Shown in pieces: positions 17,240 through 28,326 of a DNA stretch of 64,000 nt; the stretch's first letter is position 1, and each line of letters opens with the position of its first letter. Location of the stretch: NCBI RefSeq assembly GCF_036898095.1, contig NC_090763.1:63253535-63317534 (forward strand). The letters are read 5' to 3'. Source of the stretch: Palaemon carinicauda. Lineage: Eukaryota; Arthropoda; Malacostraca; Decapoda; Palaemonidae. A program made the translations under genes and the position numbers. The notes beneath the pieces were generated by a model. The model did not search any database. It saw nothing but the letters and a program-made list of their open reading frames with translations, and was not told where the DNA came from.

Positions 17240-18263
17240 TTCACTGATTGCAGTGTACATATATATACACATGCAGTGCATATAATGTGTATATATATAC
17301 ACACACTATATACAGTTTGTCTGTATGATGTGTGTATCTAAATAGATGAATGTGTATACTGTATATTTATATGTATATGCATCATATGTATAGATAAACA
17401 CACTCATACATATCTTTCTATGACCTTGCTATAAACAAGCTCTTTTTCTGAGGCAAACAATTGCCGATTTCACAATCCAACGAAACACATTAACCCCAGA
17501 AATTCTTATAGATGTGAAGCTAATTGTATTTTGCGTTCCTTTTTTTTATTTCAGTTCATTATAGCTGCTGTGATTCTAATTGTCAGTGTGAATTTTATAC
17601 ATTTTCACTTTTATTTACTGGAAGTTTCTGATAATTTCTCGCTCCTGGCATCGTCGACAATTTTGGGGTGGAATTTTAAAAAGTATTTTTGTCATATTTG
17701 TGTCGTATATAACCAACCTTTGTATTTATTGCATCTATTCTTTTCTGGGGTTAGTGAGATTCATCAGTGCTATTTCATTTTTTTTAAAGAACTGCTCCAA
17801 ACTGGTTAAACACAGCAGCATTTTGAAGGAGGGATTACTACATTCATTGTAAAGTTGATTTTTTGCAATAATCTGACATTCTCCCTCACAGAATCTGTTG
17901 AAACGATGAAAAGAAAAAGTAAAGTGGCCCAAAAATCTCTGTTGCTGCTTGAGTGACTTAAAATAAATTAGGTTATACAGCATGTTCATTGTTAATGGCA
18001 TTTGTAGCCATTTTTTTTTTATATTCCAAAAGAGAATGTCATGTGAACACTCAAGCAGTCAGCTGGAGCCCTGCCAAACCTGTCTGTGACCAAGATCACC
18101 AGCTGTTATCAGGTCGAGGTTGTTTTTTTTTTTCTGTTTTTATTATTTTAAACTTCAAAGGAGTGACGGCTTTGATAAATGTTAATGACAATGGTGATAT
18201 GATGACTATTGCTAGCTCGAATAATTATTATGGACATGTCAAAAACCAAAGTTACTCTATCAG

Positions 18264-18267
<4 letters not shown>
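17240..18267. other. Degenerate TA-rich sequence and unassigned DNA
   Basis: The decayed microsatellite flank runs to about 17400, followed by AT-rich sequence. An open frame at 17531-17809 is hydrophobic because of T-richness; no splice or family evidence supports it. Confidence 0.5.

Positions 18268-18333
<66 letters not shown>
18268..18333. repeat. (TC)n microsatellite
   Basis: About 66 bases of pure CT dinucleotide. Confidence 0.97.
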
Positions 18334-18337
<4 letters not shown>

Positions 18338-18815
18338 CCATACACAAATACACAAGTAGGTTTTATGTGTATGAGTAAGATTGTGTGTATGTTTACTTAT
18401 ATTTTTATATATTGTATGTATATACACACACCCATATGCATATATAGAGTCTTTGCAAATATATGGACAAAAGTAAATATCAAATAAACATGCGCAAACC
18501 TTCATGTTACATAAGGACATATATGTTATATGTGCAAGCATCTCTTTACCATTCGTTCTATTATAAATACATGGGTTGACAGAACATCGTTTTAAAACAA
18601 GCGTAAGAATTCTACATATAAAACAACGTTAAAATATATAAAAGGGAAAGAATTGCCACCCAATATTGTTTGAATAGATTATTGAAAGGATAAACAATCA
18701 GATAATAAGTTTCTGTATGCTGAAATCCATAACAGTTACGTTTACAATTGGCCATGCTGAGTGTGACTAAACATTAGGGAAAGAAACTAGAAAATTATTT
18801 GCCAATTTTAACTAC

Positions 18816-18817
<2 letters not shown>

Positions 18818-18904
<87 letters not shown>
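18818..18904. repeat. (TA)n microsatellite
   Basis: About 86 bases of pure AT dinucleotide, only 113 bases before another (TC)n array. Confidence 0.97.
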
Positions 18905-18907
<3 letters not shown>

Positions 18908-19015
18908 AACATTTAAACACATGCATAGGCCTACATATATACTTGTATGAATGTGCATGCATACAGACCACACTACTGAAACATAAAAATCTTCCATTGT
19001 AATCACACTTTTCAA

Positions 19016-19016
<1 letters not shown>

Positions 19017-19087
<71 letters not shown>
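19017..19087. repeat. (TC)n microsatellite
   Basis: About 70 bases of pure CT dinucleotide. On its right it abuts a GC-richer unique segment (19088-19247). Confidence 0.97.
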
Positions 19088-19090
<3 letters not shown>

Positions 19091-19247
19091 GGAGCTGCTT
19101 AGGCAGTGCACCGAAGAACGTTATAATATTATCTGTGATGTCACGGTGTACTTGGCGCATGAAGGGCTCAACAGGCAAAAGGCGACGAGGCAATTTCAAG
19201 GGGAAAGGCAACTTGGGAGTTCGGAAGTCAATTCTGAACTCTTTCAT
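19088..19247 (-). other. GC-richer open segment next to (TC)n, function unknown
   Basis: Read on the - strand from an ATG at 19247, it encodes about 54 residues of protein-like composition (starting MKEFRIDFRTPKLPFPLKLP) before entering the microsatellite. The composition differs from the flanks, but no family, stop or clear splice donor is seen. It could be an exon fragment or a piece of a repeat. Confidence 0.25.
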
Positions 19248-22200
19248 ATGTGATGTTACTATATAACTGGATAGTTTATTTTCTATACATAATGAAACAT
19301 TAATTATTGTAAAGTATTTATCTTTATATGTAAATGATTAGTGTCCAATTTAGCACTACGGAATATGATGTGTATTCTGGAATTTTTTTTTTAACTTATT
19401 ACCTGGCAAAGTGAAGTACTTCTGTGAAATGTAATGCCATGTACTATATTAGAATACTGTAGTGTACATCTGGTAGACTTATGTCAGTGCAGCTATCAAA
19501 TTTCTGGAAAAAGCTTTCTTTTCAGTTCGAGCTGAACTTTGTTTTTCAGTTTAATGAGTAAGCAATTTTAAGATGCAGTGTACTGTAACTGAAAATATTT
19601 TAAAATAAAAAGAGTATTAAGAAAATTATATATCAATATTTTCACTCTAAATATGTATATAGAACATACAAGAAAAGGTTAGTATTATTTTATTACCCCA
19701 GATATATTATTCTGTACTGAATTGGCTATTGCCTATTGTCTTATGGACACTTTGAAGGGAGTTAATACGAGTGTTTTTGACACCTAGGCCAATGTAACTG
19801 TTCCTTAATATGGTGGTCTATTAACATTTCATATGTTTATCAAAGGTTAAGATCATCTCTGTATACTGTAGTATGAAACTGGTATGACCAGGTTTTAAAA
19901 ATTCGGTTATAAATGTCATATCAGAAGCAACAACAGCCATTAGAAGAGTGACCACCCTCCTATTCAAGTCAGACCGCAGCCATTTTAAAATCAGCTAGTT
20001 GTACATCCTAAGGGAGTCCTTACTGGTGCAACATAGCACAAATTATCACTAATGTCCACAGCCACATTCAGCTCAGACCTGAACAGAATTCAACATTCCA
20101 CTCAGGCCTAACAGAATTTCACCTTCAATGAAGGGTGGAAATTAAAGAAAGATGAATTCTAAGAAGTTGGAAAGTTATATAAGCAGCAAGAGACCACTAA
20201 GGGTGAGGTCTAAATATATTCAGCTAAGACCCTTAAATGCTATACAGTGTGTGATGCAAGGCAAACTGCAAGTGGCGCCCCCATCCACTTGCTTATGGCT
20301 GGTAGACAGTCTCCAAGCAGCAACAAGCCAAGGCGTTCTTCCAAGTGCTTATTAGTAACTGAAGCTCTAAGAACCACCAAAATAAGAAATCCAATATGAT
20401 AGAATCCCAGGTATAGTTTTAACCTAATTGTATTACAGGTTCTCTTATATTACAAAATGATATTTCATGTGCATGAAGTTCAAGATCGTTAAATTTCACT
20501 CTGAACCAATTGTAAAAATGAAAAAATAAAAGAAAAACTGGCTAGAAATTGCTATAACTGTGTTTGGGTTAAACAAAGAGAATTCAATTTTTTTCCATGG
20601 AGTGTGGAGTCATTGCCACATATGCTGAATTTTTTGCTGCATTAGAAATTCAGTTGCTTATGCAAAATACATTACTCTAGCTAAATGCGAATCAACTGTA
20701 CAATACGGATAAATATGTTCAATGTATTTTTGCTGTTAAGTTGCTAAAATAGAACAACGAGAATTTTCTTGTAGATGGAGATTTTATCAAAGCAGTCAAA
20801 GAAAAAATGGCAGTATAATCTATATAGTTCATTATTTATTGAGGATGGTGTCGTAAAACAGCTTTGGTAGTGCTTAAAACATTATGAGAAAGGTTTACTT
20901 CTGGGTGACACTGCCATAATAGGCATATTAATTATGTAAGTCTAACATAATGGAAAGTTGAAAGATTTGACTGACTTAAAAAGTGATCCAATAGTCCAGT
21001 ACTACAGCTGGCAGTTGCTAAGAACAATAATTTTAAGTTGTAACAACGGTACCTGTAAATCTGAAAGGCATTTTTTGAAACATTCCAGGAAATATATACA
21101 ATTTAAGGTTGAATGTTTGATTGTGATGCAATTTCAAGGATGCAAAGACATTGAGAGTTTGATTCCTTTGTAAAAATTGATTCATTGTTTGAAGCTCTGG
21201 AGTATCTTCATCTGTAGGCCTACCTTGCTAGAAAAGAAGCATTCATAACCTTATCAGGTTCTCATAGGGCTGACAATTGTAACAAAGCTTAAGAATAACT
21301 GATAATAAATGAATAATCAAGTAACATGATGTCACTCGTAAAAAAATAAGATTTATCGGAATGTTTTCAAACATTGCCATTTTCATTATAATTTACCCAT
21401 CTCAGTCAGTAATGAGGGTCACTGGAAGGCAAGTTCTAAATGGGCCTATTAAACCAAATCCAGTTCAGCGTCAGCTGTTTCAATATGATTTAAAAACAAA
21501 TCTTTAAAAATTATCATCAAGTTACATCAATTTATCTTCAAAGCACTAATACAGTTTCAAATCTCTGGGAACTAACAGTAAAAGAAAATGTAATTAAAGA
21601 AAAAAATGTGTATTGGCAATTAACCAAAAAGTTTCGCAACTTGGTGCAAGAAGTGGTTGTTGCAAATTAAGCAACTGCCATGAGAACCAAGGATGCACTG
21701 TTTATTCTTTCCTTTCATTTTAATTGAAAGTTGCGATTTGTTTAATACAATGCAGTTTTGACCTTTAAAGAGCTGTTGTTTATTAACGGAAGTACCTTCA
21801 TTCTGCAAACATGAATGGGGTCCAATAAAATTTCTAAATACTTGTTATTTAAATATTTTTCTAAAAACATCTTTTTGGTAAATTGTTATCAAGAGATCTA
21901 CAACCAATATCAGAATTAAGTAGACCTACAGATTATAAACTTCATGCATAAATGCCAATGATTCCAATCACCTGGTGTTTGAGAAAATCATCATTATTTA
22001 AAAATCACAAAAAAAAAAAAAATAAATAAATAAATTGACAACGGATAAAGGAATCAGGAAGTCCGAATGCCTTTGTGGACCGTGCCGCCATCTATATGAT
22101 CCATAGAAAGTTTTGGAGTATTTCAGGTAAATATATCATTCACACAGGTTGTGTTGTTAAGTGTTAACGTTGTTGTGACTGCTCTACAGGTAAGGTTGTA

Positions 22201-23483
22201 ATTAGTAAGTTTGTAATTAACCAATCTCGTTATGTCATCCATAGGTTATTGAGTAGTTTTTGGTGATTGGCACATCTATGAAAGGGAAATTGAGTTTTTA
22301 AGTCAACTTTGATATGTCCTTTGGATTTATTAGGGAATTTTGTCTGATTTTTGTCCGTTTTTACCGACTGTAGACCAGCTTCGAAAGCCAATCGGAATTA
22401 GTGAATCCCCATTTATCATAATTTGGTAATTTAAAGGATGTACACTGGTCTAAGCTAACCCAACATAAGACTGAAGCGTCTTTGAAAAGGCATGACTCTT
22501 AGTTCATTTTAATCTACCCAAATGGCTAAAATTATGACGGTAAACAATTGAGGCATAAGAGAGCAATTAATCTGGTGTTATTTATTTTAATACTAATGCC
22601 ATGAAATACTGCAGGTATCTCATTAATTGATGCAAAGTTAAGGTGAATTCAATTTATGTGGTCAAATCGTAACTTGAGAACAAATGTAGGCCTACTTTAC
22701 CAAAGTCCTAGATTTTACACACTGACAACTTATCTTGGCTAAGTCCACTCGATGCTGGTTTAGTATGTGGCCTACCTTTTTTTTATTCTGTTTTAGTGTG
22801 TGGCCTCCCTGTCTTGATAGGTAAGGTAAAGTTAGGTTAGGTTAGGCCACATACTAAAACCGATAGAATTTCGTAGGCCACATTCGAAAGGTAGGCCACA
22901 TACTAAACTGGCGCCGACCACTCCAAGAGAATCTTATGTTAGCCTATAGTAGGTGCAAATGCATAGCCTAAGAAACAGAAGTCACACTAAATGCAGAGAA
23001 TACCTTTCTGTACCTAGTATAAGTATAAAAATTATTCTTAGGACGTTTTAGACCACCTACCACTCCACTTCTCATGTTTGGAACGTCATATTTTCGATGT
23101 GTTGGCTGGAATGTCTTACATATTCTGTAAGTTGTAGTTGTAAACTTATATATACATTTATACAAAACTTAATTTCAACTTGCCTTTTGTAAATGTGGAA
23201 AGTCTTAAAAGGCTAAGTCATCTTTTAATGTCGTTACTATCATAAATATTTAATATTTTATGTTAACCTTATCATACTGAATAAGGTATGAAGGTCCCCA
23301 GAATAACAATCGGTACATAAGTACATGTATTAATAGATAGCCTACTGGTTAATAGGGATAGAGTAAATAGAAATTACAGGATAAATAGTAGTAAATAAAT
23401 GACATATGAGTTCTCTGCCTCTTAATAATTGGAGTTCAGTCCTATAGGGTGCACTAGCTATCAGTTTGGTTGGGCCATTGGCA
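19248..23483. other. AT-rich non-coding stretch
   Basis: No gene is recognised. It contains a nested inverted repeat (22757-22908), annotated separately, and a T/A homopolymer run near 22010. Confidence 0.5.
22757..22908. repeat. Nested inverted repeat (hairpin-forming)
   Basis: The arms at 22758-22779 and 22887-22908 are perfect reverse complements over about 22 bases around GTATGTGGCCTACC. A second, imperfect inner pair (22790-22808 and 22840-22860) repeats the same motif. The transcript could fold into a long hairpin. It could be a foldback element or a locally duplicated and inverted motif. Confidence 0.75.
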
Positions 23484-23572
23484 GTGTGCACTATTATCCC
23501 CTGTTGGAGCCCTTGGGCTTACAGCACTGCTTTTCCAACTAGGATTTTAGTTTGGCTAGTAATAATAATGGG
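23484..23572 (+). repeat. Dispersed retroelement 3' tail, copy 2
   Basis: The blocks GGAGCCCTTGGGCTTACAG and CTTTTCCAACTAGGAT are followed by AGTAATAATAATGG, the same order as at the 3' end of 52270-52872. A TAA-type tail is typical of a non-LTR retroelement end. Confidence 0.8.
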
Positions 23573-24034
23573 TTTTTTTATAGTTTTTTTCTTTCTTTTG
23601 TCTTTCTAATGGACATTAGCCATACTTACATTATGAGAGGTTCGTTTGATTTATGGACATGAATTCTTGAAATGGTTTGTAAACTCTAAATTGAAATAAA
23701 AACTGCTAAATTCGGCTGCAAATAATACTCTAGCTTATTCAAGCCGTATTTCCGCATGCAAAGGATTCCCTGTCGCCCAGGTTATTTATAAATTTTGCTG
23801 TTGACACTATTTTATTCAGCTAAAAGTCAGTGTAGGGCTAGCATCTGTTTCTTTTTTTGACCCTAAGGTTGCATTAAACCACCTTAATGTAAGTGACTCC
23901 AGAGGGAAATAGTAAGGGCAGGAAAACCATAAGTGAATAACATATGGCATGAAGAATGGTGAAATACAGCATTGTCGAAAGTCGTAAAGAGAATAAGTAG
24001 GAAACTACATTAGCACATACATGCACACATTAAC

Positions 24035-24400
24035 GGATTTTGAGCAAAGCGAAAAATCTATTTTTGGGTGATATGGCCATGTCGTCCTGATGGAAGGTTC
24101 CTTTAGGCAGCTTTCTAAGGGATATTTGGCTATTGTGATACTCCCAGAGAATTAACCACAGGTGTCCAGAATTGTAACTCCTGGCGCGAGTATCCTTAAT
24201 ATAACTTTTAAGGATATTGTGTAATATCAGGGGACATATCTCTTGATACAACACATGGCCATCTTCACCACAAATAGAGTTTTTGCTTTGAGAGGGAAGA
24301 GAGGTGAAATTGAAGGGGAGCCGTTATCAAGGTTACCTGATGGATCCCCTCCCCGTACCACCCCGGCGAACTATTCCTTGTTGCAATTAAGCATGGATAG
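24035..24400. repeat. B1 left inverted terminal repeat
   Basis: The reverse complement of this segment matches 31990-32335 almost throughout, including CTGGCGCGAGTATCCTTAA-type and GGAGCCGTTATCAAGGTTAC blocks. The outermost 35 bases (GCAAAGCGAAAAATC) extend beyond the right repeat, as in DIRS elements, where one terminal repeat carries an extension. Confidence 0.88.
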
Positions 24401-24476
24401 CCGCAGATAGGTTTGTTTCGGGTGGGGACTTTGTTACTTATATGTATACTCCTTTTTTTTAGAAAGGAGGCAGGGT

Positions 24477-24568
24477 CCATCAGGACGATATGGTCATATC
24501 ACCCAAAGAGATTTTTCGCTTTGCTCAAAATCCATTTTTTGGACTCAGCCATGTTGTCCTGGTGGAAG
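24477..24568. repeat. B1 internal complementary region (ICR)
   Basis: Bases 24477-24533 are the reverse complement of the left terminus (24035-24093). Bases 24534-24568 are the complement of the right terminus (GGACTCAGCCATG type, about 32301-32335). Having complements of both ends side by side is the hallmark DIRS internal complementary region, thought to template completion of the ends and circularisation. It lies near the 3' end of the element in coding orientation, as expected. Confidence 0.82.
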
Positions 24569-25137
24569 TTTACCAGAGAATTACTTGAATGTACTATCTG
24601 TGGGTTTGTATAAGTGCCTTTACTTTGAATGAGTTCCTTATATGGTCTCCTAGACCTTTATATATGACATTACCGTTATGTGTCATATCCACTGAGCTTG
24701 GAACTAGCTTAGGGCCTCCTGCCACCTGCAGGGAAAGTGTCGACTTCGACTATAAGGATTCAAAGTTTGTATCTCCATAGGGATGGACGGTTAATCTTAG
24801 AGATTACCCTTTATCCCCTGGAAATATGTACTCTGATTTCAAGTTGGGCCCTTCTAGGGCTTAATTAAAACTCTAGTATGTTTTATTAGTCTGTTACTGA
24901 GATAGCAGCAATAAGACGCTAATACGTTCAGTATTTTACCTTGTAGCTGAATTATCAATTGTAGTTACAATTGGGCATGAATCTGATCTGGCACTGAAAA
25001 CACATCAGGGTCCATATTTTCTCCTTTTGGGAGAATATCTAATTTCATCGAAATGATGCCACTCAATAGAGACGTGAAACCAAATCTGACTGATCTGTAG
25101 AGATTTTGGAAATGCATGAACACCGTGACGCAAACGT

Positions 25138-26060
25138 TCACTCGGCACTGGTGTTATCGGTCAGATATGCACCTATGTGGAACAGTGTGTTCATCATAGT
25201 TATGATTTGCACTTGAGGGTAAATGTACCCATGCACCCGATGCACTGGAAAGTCCCGAAGCAGTTCACTGTTCGTCGCAGGCTTAGACGACGGGTTCTTT
25301 AGAACTACCCGCTGCCACCACAACTTGTCTTATCTTATATTCTTGCTTCGAATAGTGTTGCAAGAAGTTCCGTGAAGAAGCAATTTTCTTAGGATCATGA
25401 ACTGCGGGTGAGCTGTCAGGATCCGCTCTGCGAATAAGTAGGTGAGCACTGCTATCAGTTAGTTTTAGGGATAGATTTTTTATCCTAGGTATCGCCTCGG
25501 AAGAGCTGTCCTTCCTTGAAGTCTGAAGTTCTATGAAGATAGACCTTAAATCCCCCTAATGGGCATAGGGGGACATCTTCCTACCTTAAATCCCCCTAAT
25601 GGGCATAGGGGGACATCTTCCTTCAGTGGGCAGATTCTCCAAGGACCCCACCTTTTGGTGGGCAGCCCGTTTTGGCGGGTAAAGTAGTATTGGGAAAGGA
25701 TTCAGTTCTCCCTCTTCTGTGAACTGAATATGGCCTATATTTCATTAACTCTAGCCCCCTGGGGCTATTGCGAACAGAAAATTGACTTTCTGTATTAGTT
25801 CCCGAGTGCAATTCTTATTGTTTAGGTTTGAAGCATAGTGTAAGACTTTGACCAATGACCGTGTAATGGGCTTTAGAGGGGTTGTCAGCTTGGGTCTAGT
25901 GTATGCTTTGGTATCTTCTAAAAGGTTTCGCTTATAAGGTTCGTCTCAAAGGCGTATAGAAGAGGTCTAGTTAAGGCCGACTTGCACGTGGTTATCTTAG
26001 TGGAAGTCAGGCCTCGTTCGAGTAGGTAAAAGAAGAAAGAGACAGAAACCTTTTGAAATT
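25138..26060 (-). pseudogene. B1 tyrosine recombinase remnant
   Basis: The integrase of DIRS-like elements, which would insert a circular DNA by strand exchange through a covalent tyrosine link. The - strand frames align piece by piece with the better preserved B2 copy (49572-50400). Shared segments include PYSVHR-GRTESF and ADPDSSPAVHDP followed by the conserved KKIAS block. The H-x-x-R catalytic motif reads HDPK, so the Arg is replaced by Lys; B2 has HDPR. Several stops and frame changes interrupt the frame, and a 40-bp tandem duplication (25543-25622) lies inside it. No full-length product is possible. Confidence 0.7.
25543..25622. repeat. 40-bp tandem duplication within B1
   Basis: Two identical 40-bp units, 25543-25582 and 25583-25622, around CCCCCTAATGGGCATAGGGG. 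B2 has a single unit at the corresponding place (about 49900-49935), so this is a B1-specific duplication. Confidence 0.88.
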
Positions 26061-26299
26061 TCTGTTGGTCCCCTTCTTTTCATTAGGGGTGCCCCTTTCT
26101 TCCAAGACAATTCACATTGTCTCCTGGTTGGACTTGTACTCTACAATGAAGTCGGTCACATTCGAGATCCCGAACTTTTGTCCTGAAATGCAGCTTGTTG
26201 GTTCTCGGGGATGAAATGTAGCAGCCGACTTCTGCACCAGATTTGTTAAAGCTGGGTACAGCAGAGGAAACAGCTACAATTTCAATTCTAGAATTAGAG

Positions 26300-27172
26300 A
26301 AAACCAATTGTTTTTGGGCCATTTGGGGGCCACTACAGGAGCTGTTCCTTTGCAGAATACTAGCTTGTCAATTACTTTTTAGCAGCAGATTGGTTGGTGG
26401 AAGCAGATACATTCGATTCCATCCGTTCCAGTCGAAAGACATGACGTCTATCGCTTTTGCTTAAGGTTCTCGTAAGGGGCTACTAGTTCTAGTTGTCGCT
26501 CGTTGCGAAGAGATCAATCTGCAGTTCTGGGACTTTAATCGAGAATAAAGGAGAATGAGTCTGCGTCTAGGGACCATTCTGTCTCTATCGGCTTTTGCCT
26601 GGATAGAGCATCCGCCGTCACATCACGGAACCCTTGAAGGGGAACTGCTTGATAATGCCATCTACTCTTCCTTGCCAGGCGGAGGATGGCTAACATCACA
26701 TGGTTGATGTGAGGTGAACTCGAGCCTTGTCGATTAGACATACAGTATTACTATCACCTCGTTGTTGAGAGCCAATCTGATGTGGACTATTCTGCGAGGG
26801 GATAGTCTCCTCAACGTTTGGAGGACTGTCATAGCCTCCAAGGTGTTGGTGTGAATGTTTTTGAACTGGAATGATCAATTTCTTGCCCTTTCTTTTCATA
26901 CGGATGGCCTCCCCGTTCTTTCAGGGAGGCTTCCGTGTGTATCGCCACTGATGTTTGGGGTGGTTACAAGAAAATTGTCTGTGCTAGGCTCTTATTCATT
27001 GACCGCGGCCTCCATAGCATGCGCAATTGGGTCGGTGTCAACCGTGTCGATCTCTTCGAGCATTTGATGCGTATCTTCTCCAGACTCCTGGCGCATCCTT
27101 TGGCTGTGTTTCTTAGCACCGGGTCTGTCACTACTGCGAACCGGAGAGAGCCCAGTGCTCTTTCCTGTTGGC
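26300..27172 (-). pseudogene. B1 RNase H domain remnant and linker
   Basis: RNase H would remove RNA from the RNA-DNA hybrid. Segments on the - strand match B2: the C-terminal motif TADALSRQKPIETEW (within 26535-26741) and the first catalytic block. That block reads HTEAS where B2 reads HMDAS, so the first catalytic Asp is Glu here. Frames are broken by stops. The segment just downstream in coding sense (about 26240-26460) corresponds to the linker between RNase H and the recombinase in B2. Confidence 0.68.
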
Positions 27173-27316
27173 ATTAAATCCTCCTGTGTTGGATTAGTCT
27201 CCTGACAGATACTGCTATTTTTCTCCCTTTTCTTTAATAGAATGGAGAGGAGGTGTGACTAAGTTCCCATGGATTCACAACCATTGAAACTTGTGAGCTG
27301 AAGAAAAGCTAGACTT

Positions 27317-27832
27317 CTAGCCCAGGTGTTCCAGGAACTGGATCACCTTTCCGTTCGCTTGCAGGCAAGTAGTCTTGGATGCTGCCCGCACCCGCCAATC
27401 GTCCAGATAAGCTACTACCTGTACTCCTTCGGAGCGCAGGTCCTGGACGATCCTGTTCGTGAGTCTTGTGAATACCTTTGGGGCTATATTTAGTCCAAAG
27501 GGCATGGCTGTGATGACAAATTTTGTCTTCTGTTGCCTGAATTCTAGGTAGGAGGAGAGGGGGCGATTGGCTGGTAGGTGCCAGGAAGCATCTGCCAGGT
27601 ATATTGAGACTTTATACGCCCATTTTTTGGTAAAAGGGTCCTTATATGTTGCATTGTAAGTATCTGGAACTTGTTGTTCTAGATAAACTTGTTGATTAGA
27701 GACAAGTCTAGAATGACTCAGGGTCTGTCCGAGTCCTTCTTGGTAACATAAAACAGCCTTCCCTGGAATTTTGATGGACTTCACTTTCCTTATTACCTCC
27801 TTATTCAAAAGTTCTACGGCATATTCTTCCAT
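27317..27832 (-). pseudogene. B1 reverse transcriptase fragment
   Basis: A 171-residue open frame carrying the RT palm core. Motif A reads VSIYLADASWHLP, motif B lies in MPFGLNIAPKVFTRL and motif C is AYLDDW. The order and spacing are those of DIRS and Gypsy-type RTs. In motif A the first, metal-binding Asp (expected SIDL or SLDL) is Tyr, so the domain should be inactive even though YLDD is intact. Fingers and thumb are disrupted: upstream frames are closed and the downstream frame ends at FLEHLG. The W after YLDD is shared with A1 (YLDDW). Confidence 0.88.
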
Positions 27833-28326
27833 TAAAGGGGGGGGGGAGTGTTGAAAGAATCTTGGAAAGTGGGGTGGATTTCATTCCATTTCCATACAAG
27901 TCCATTCGTAATTTGGCTGTGGACCCAGGGATTGAAGGTCCAACGATCCTGAAAGTGGAAAGTCTGCCTCCTAAGTGGAACCTCGCATAGTTTAGAGGTT
28001 CCTAAAGACATATTTCAGTGACCGCGTCTTCCTCCATCCTTGGGGGATTTCCGGAGGATCCTCTTTTGAGCCCTTACCTTATAGGGCCGAAAGGTGGTCC
28101 AGTGCCTTTCAAAGCCTGGATTAAATACAGGTGACTGGCTACCAGCTGATGAGAAACCATCTAGAAGGTGGTTTACGGTTGGGATACCATTTGAGGCACC
28201 GTGATCATGGTCACGGTCGGAAATTATGCAGTTCTAATGATGATTTCCTCTTTGAGGACATCCCCACTTTTTGAGCAGGTTCCCATTCTCCGTGGTGGTT
28301 TTGGTAATGACCTCTTGGATCATTTC

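Noticed and set aside
17531..17809. Hydrophobic exon after a T-rich acceptor-like site
   Set aside because: Hydrophobicity follows from T-richness; no donor in the matching place and no recognisable protein.
18148..18345. Arg-Glu or Ser-Leu repeat peptides at TC microsatellites
   Set aside because: Artefacts of the dinucleotide array; no flanking coding evidence.
22829..22855. Arthropod telomere repeat (TTAGG)
   Set aside because: Only about three GTTAG-type units inside the inverted repeat; too short to be telomeric.
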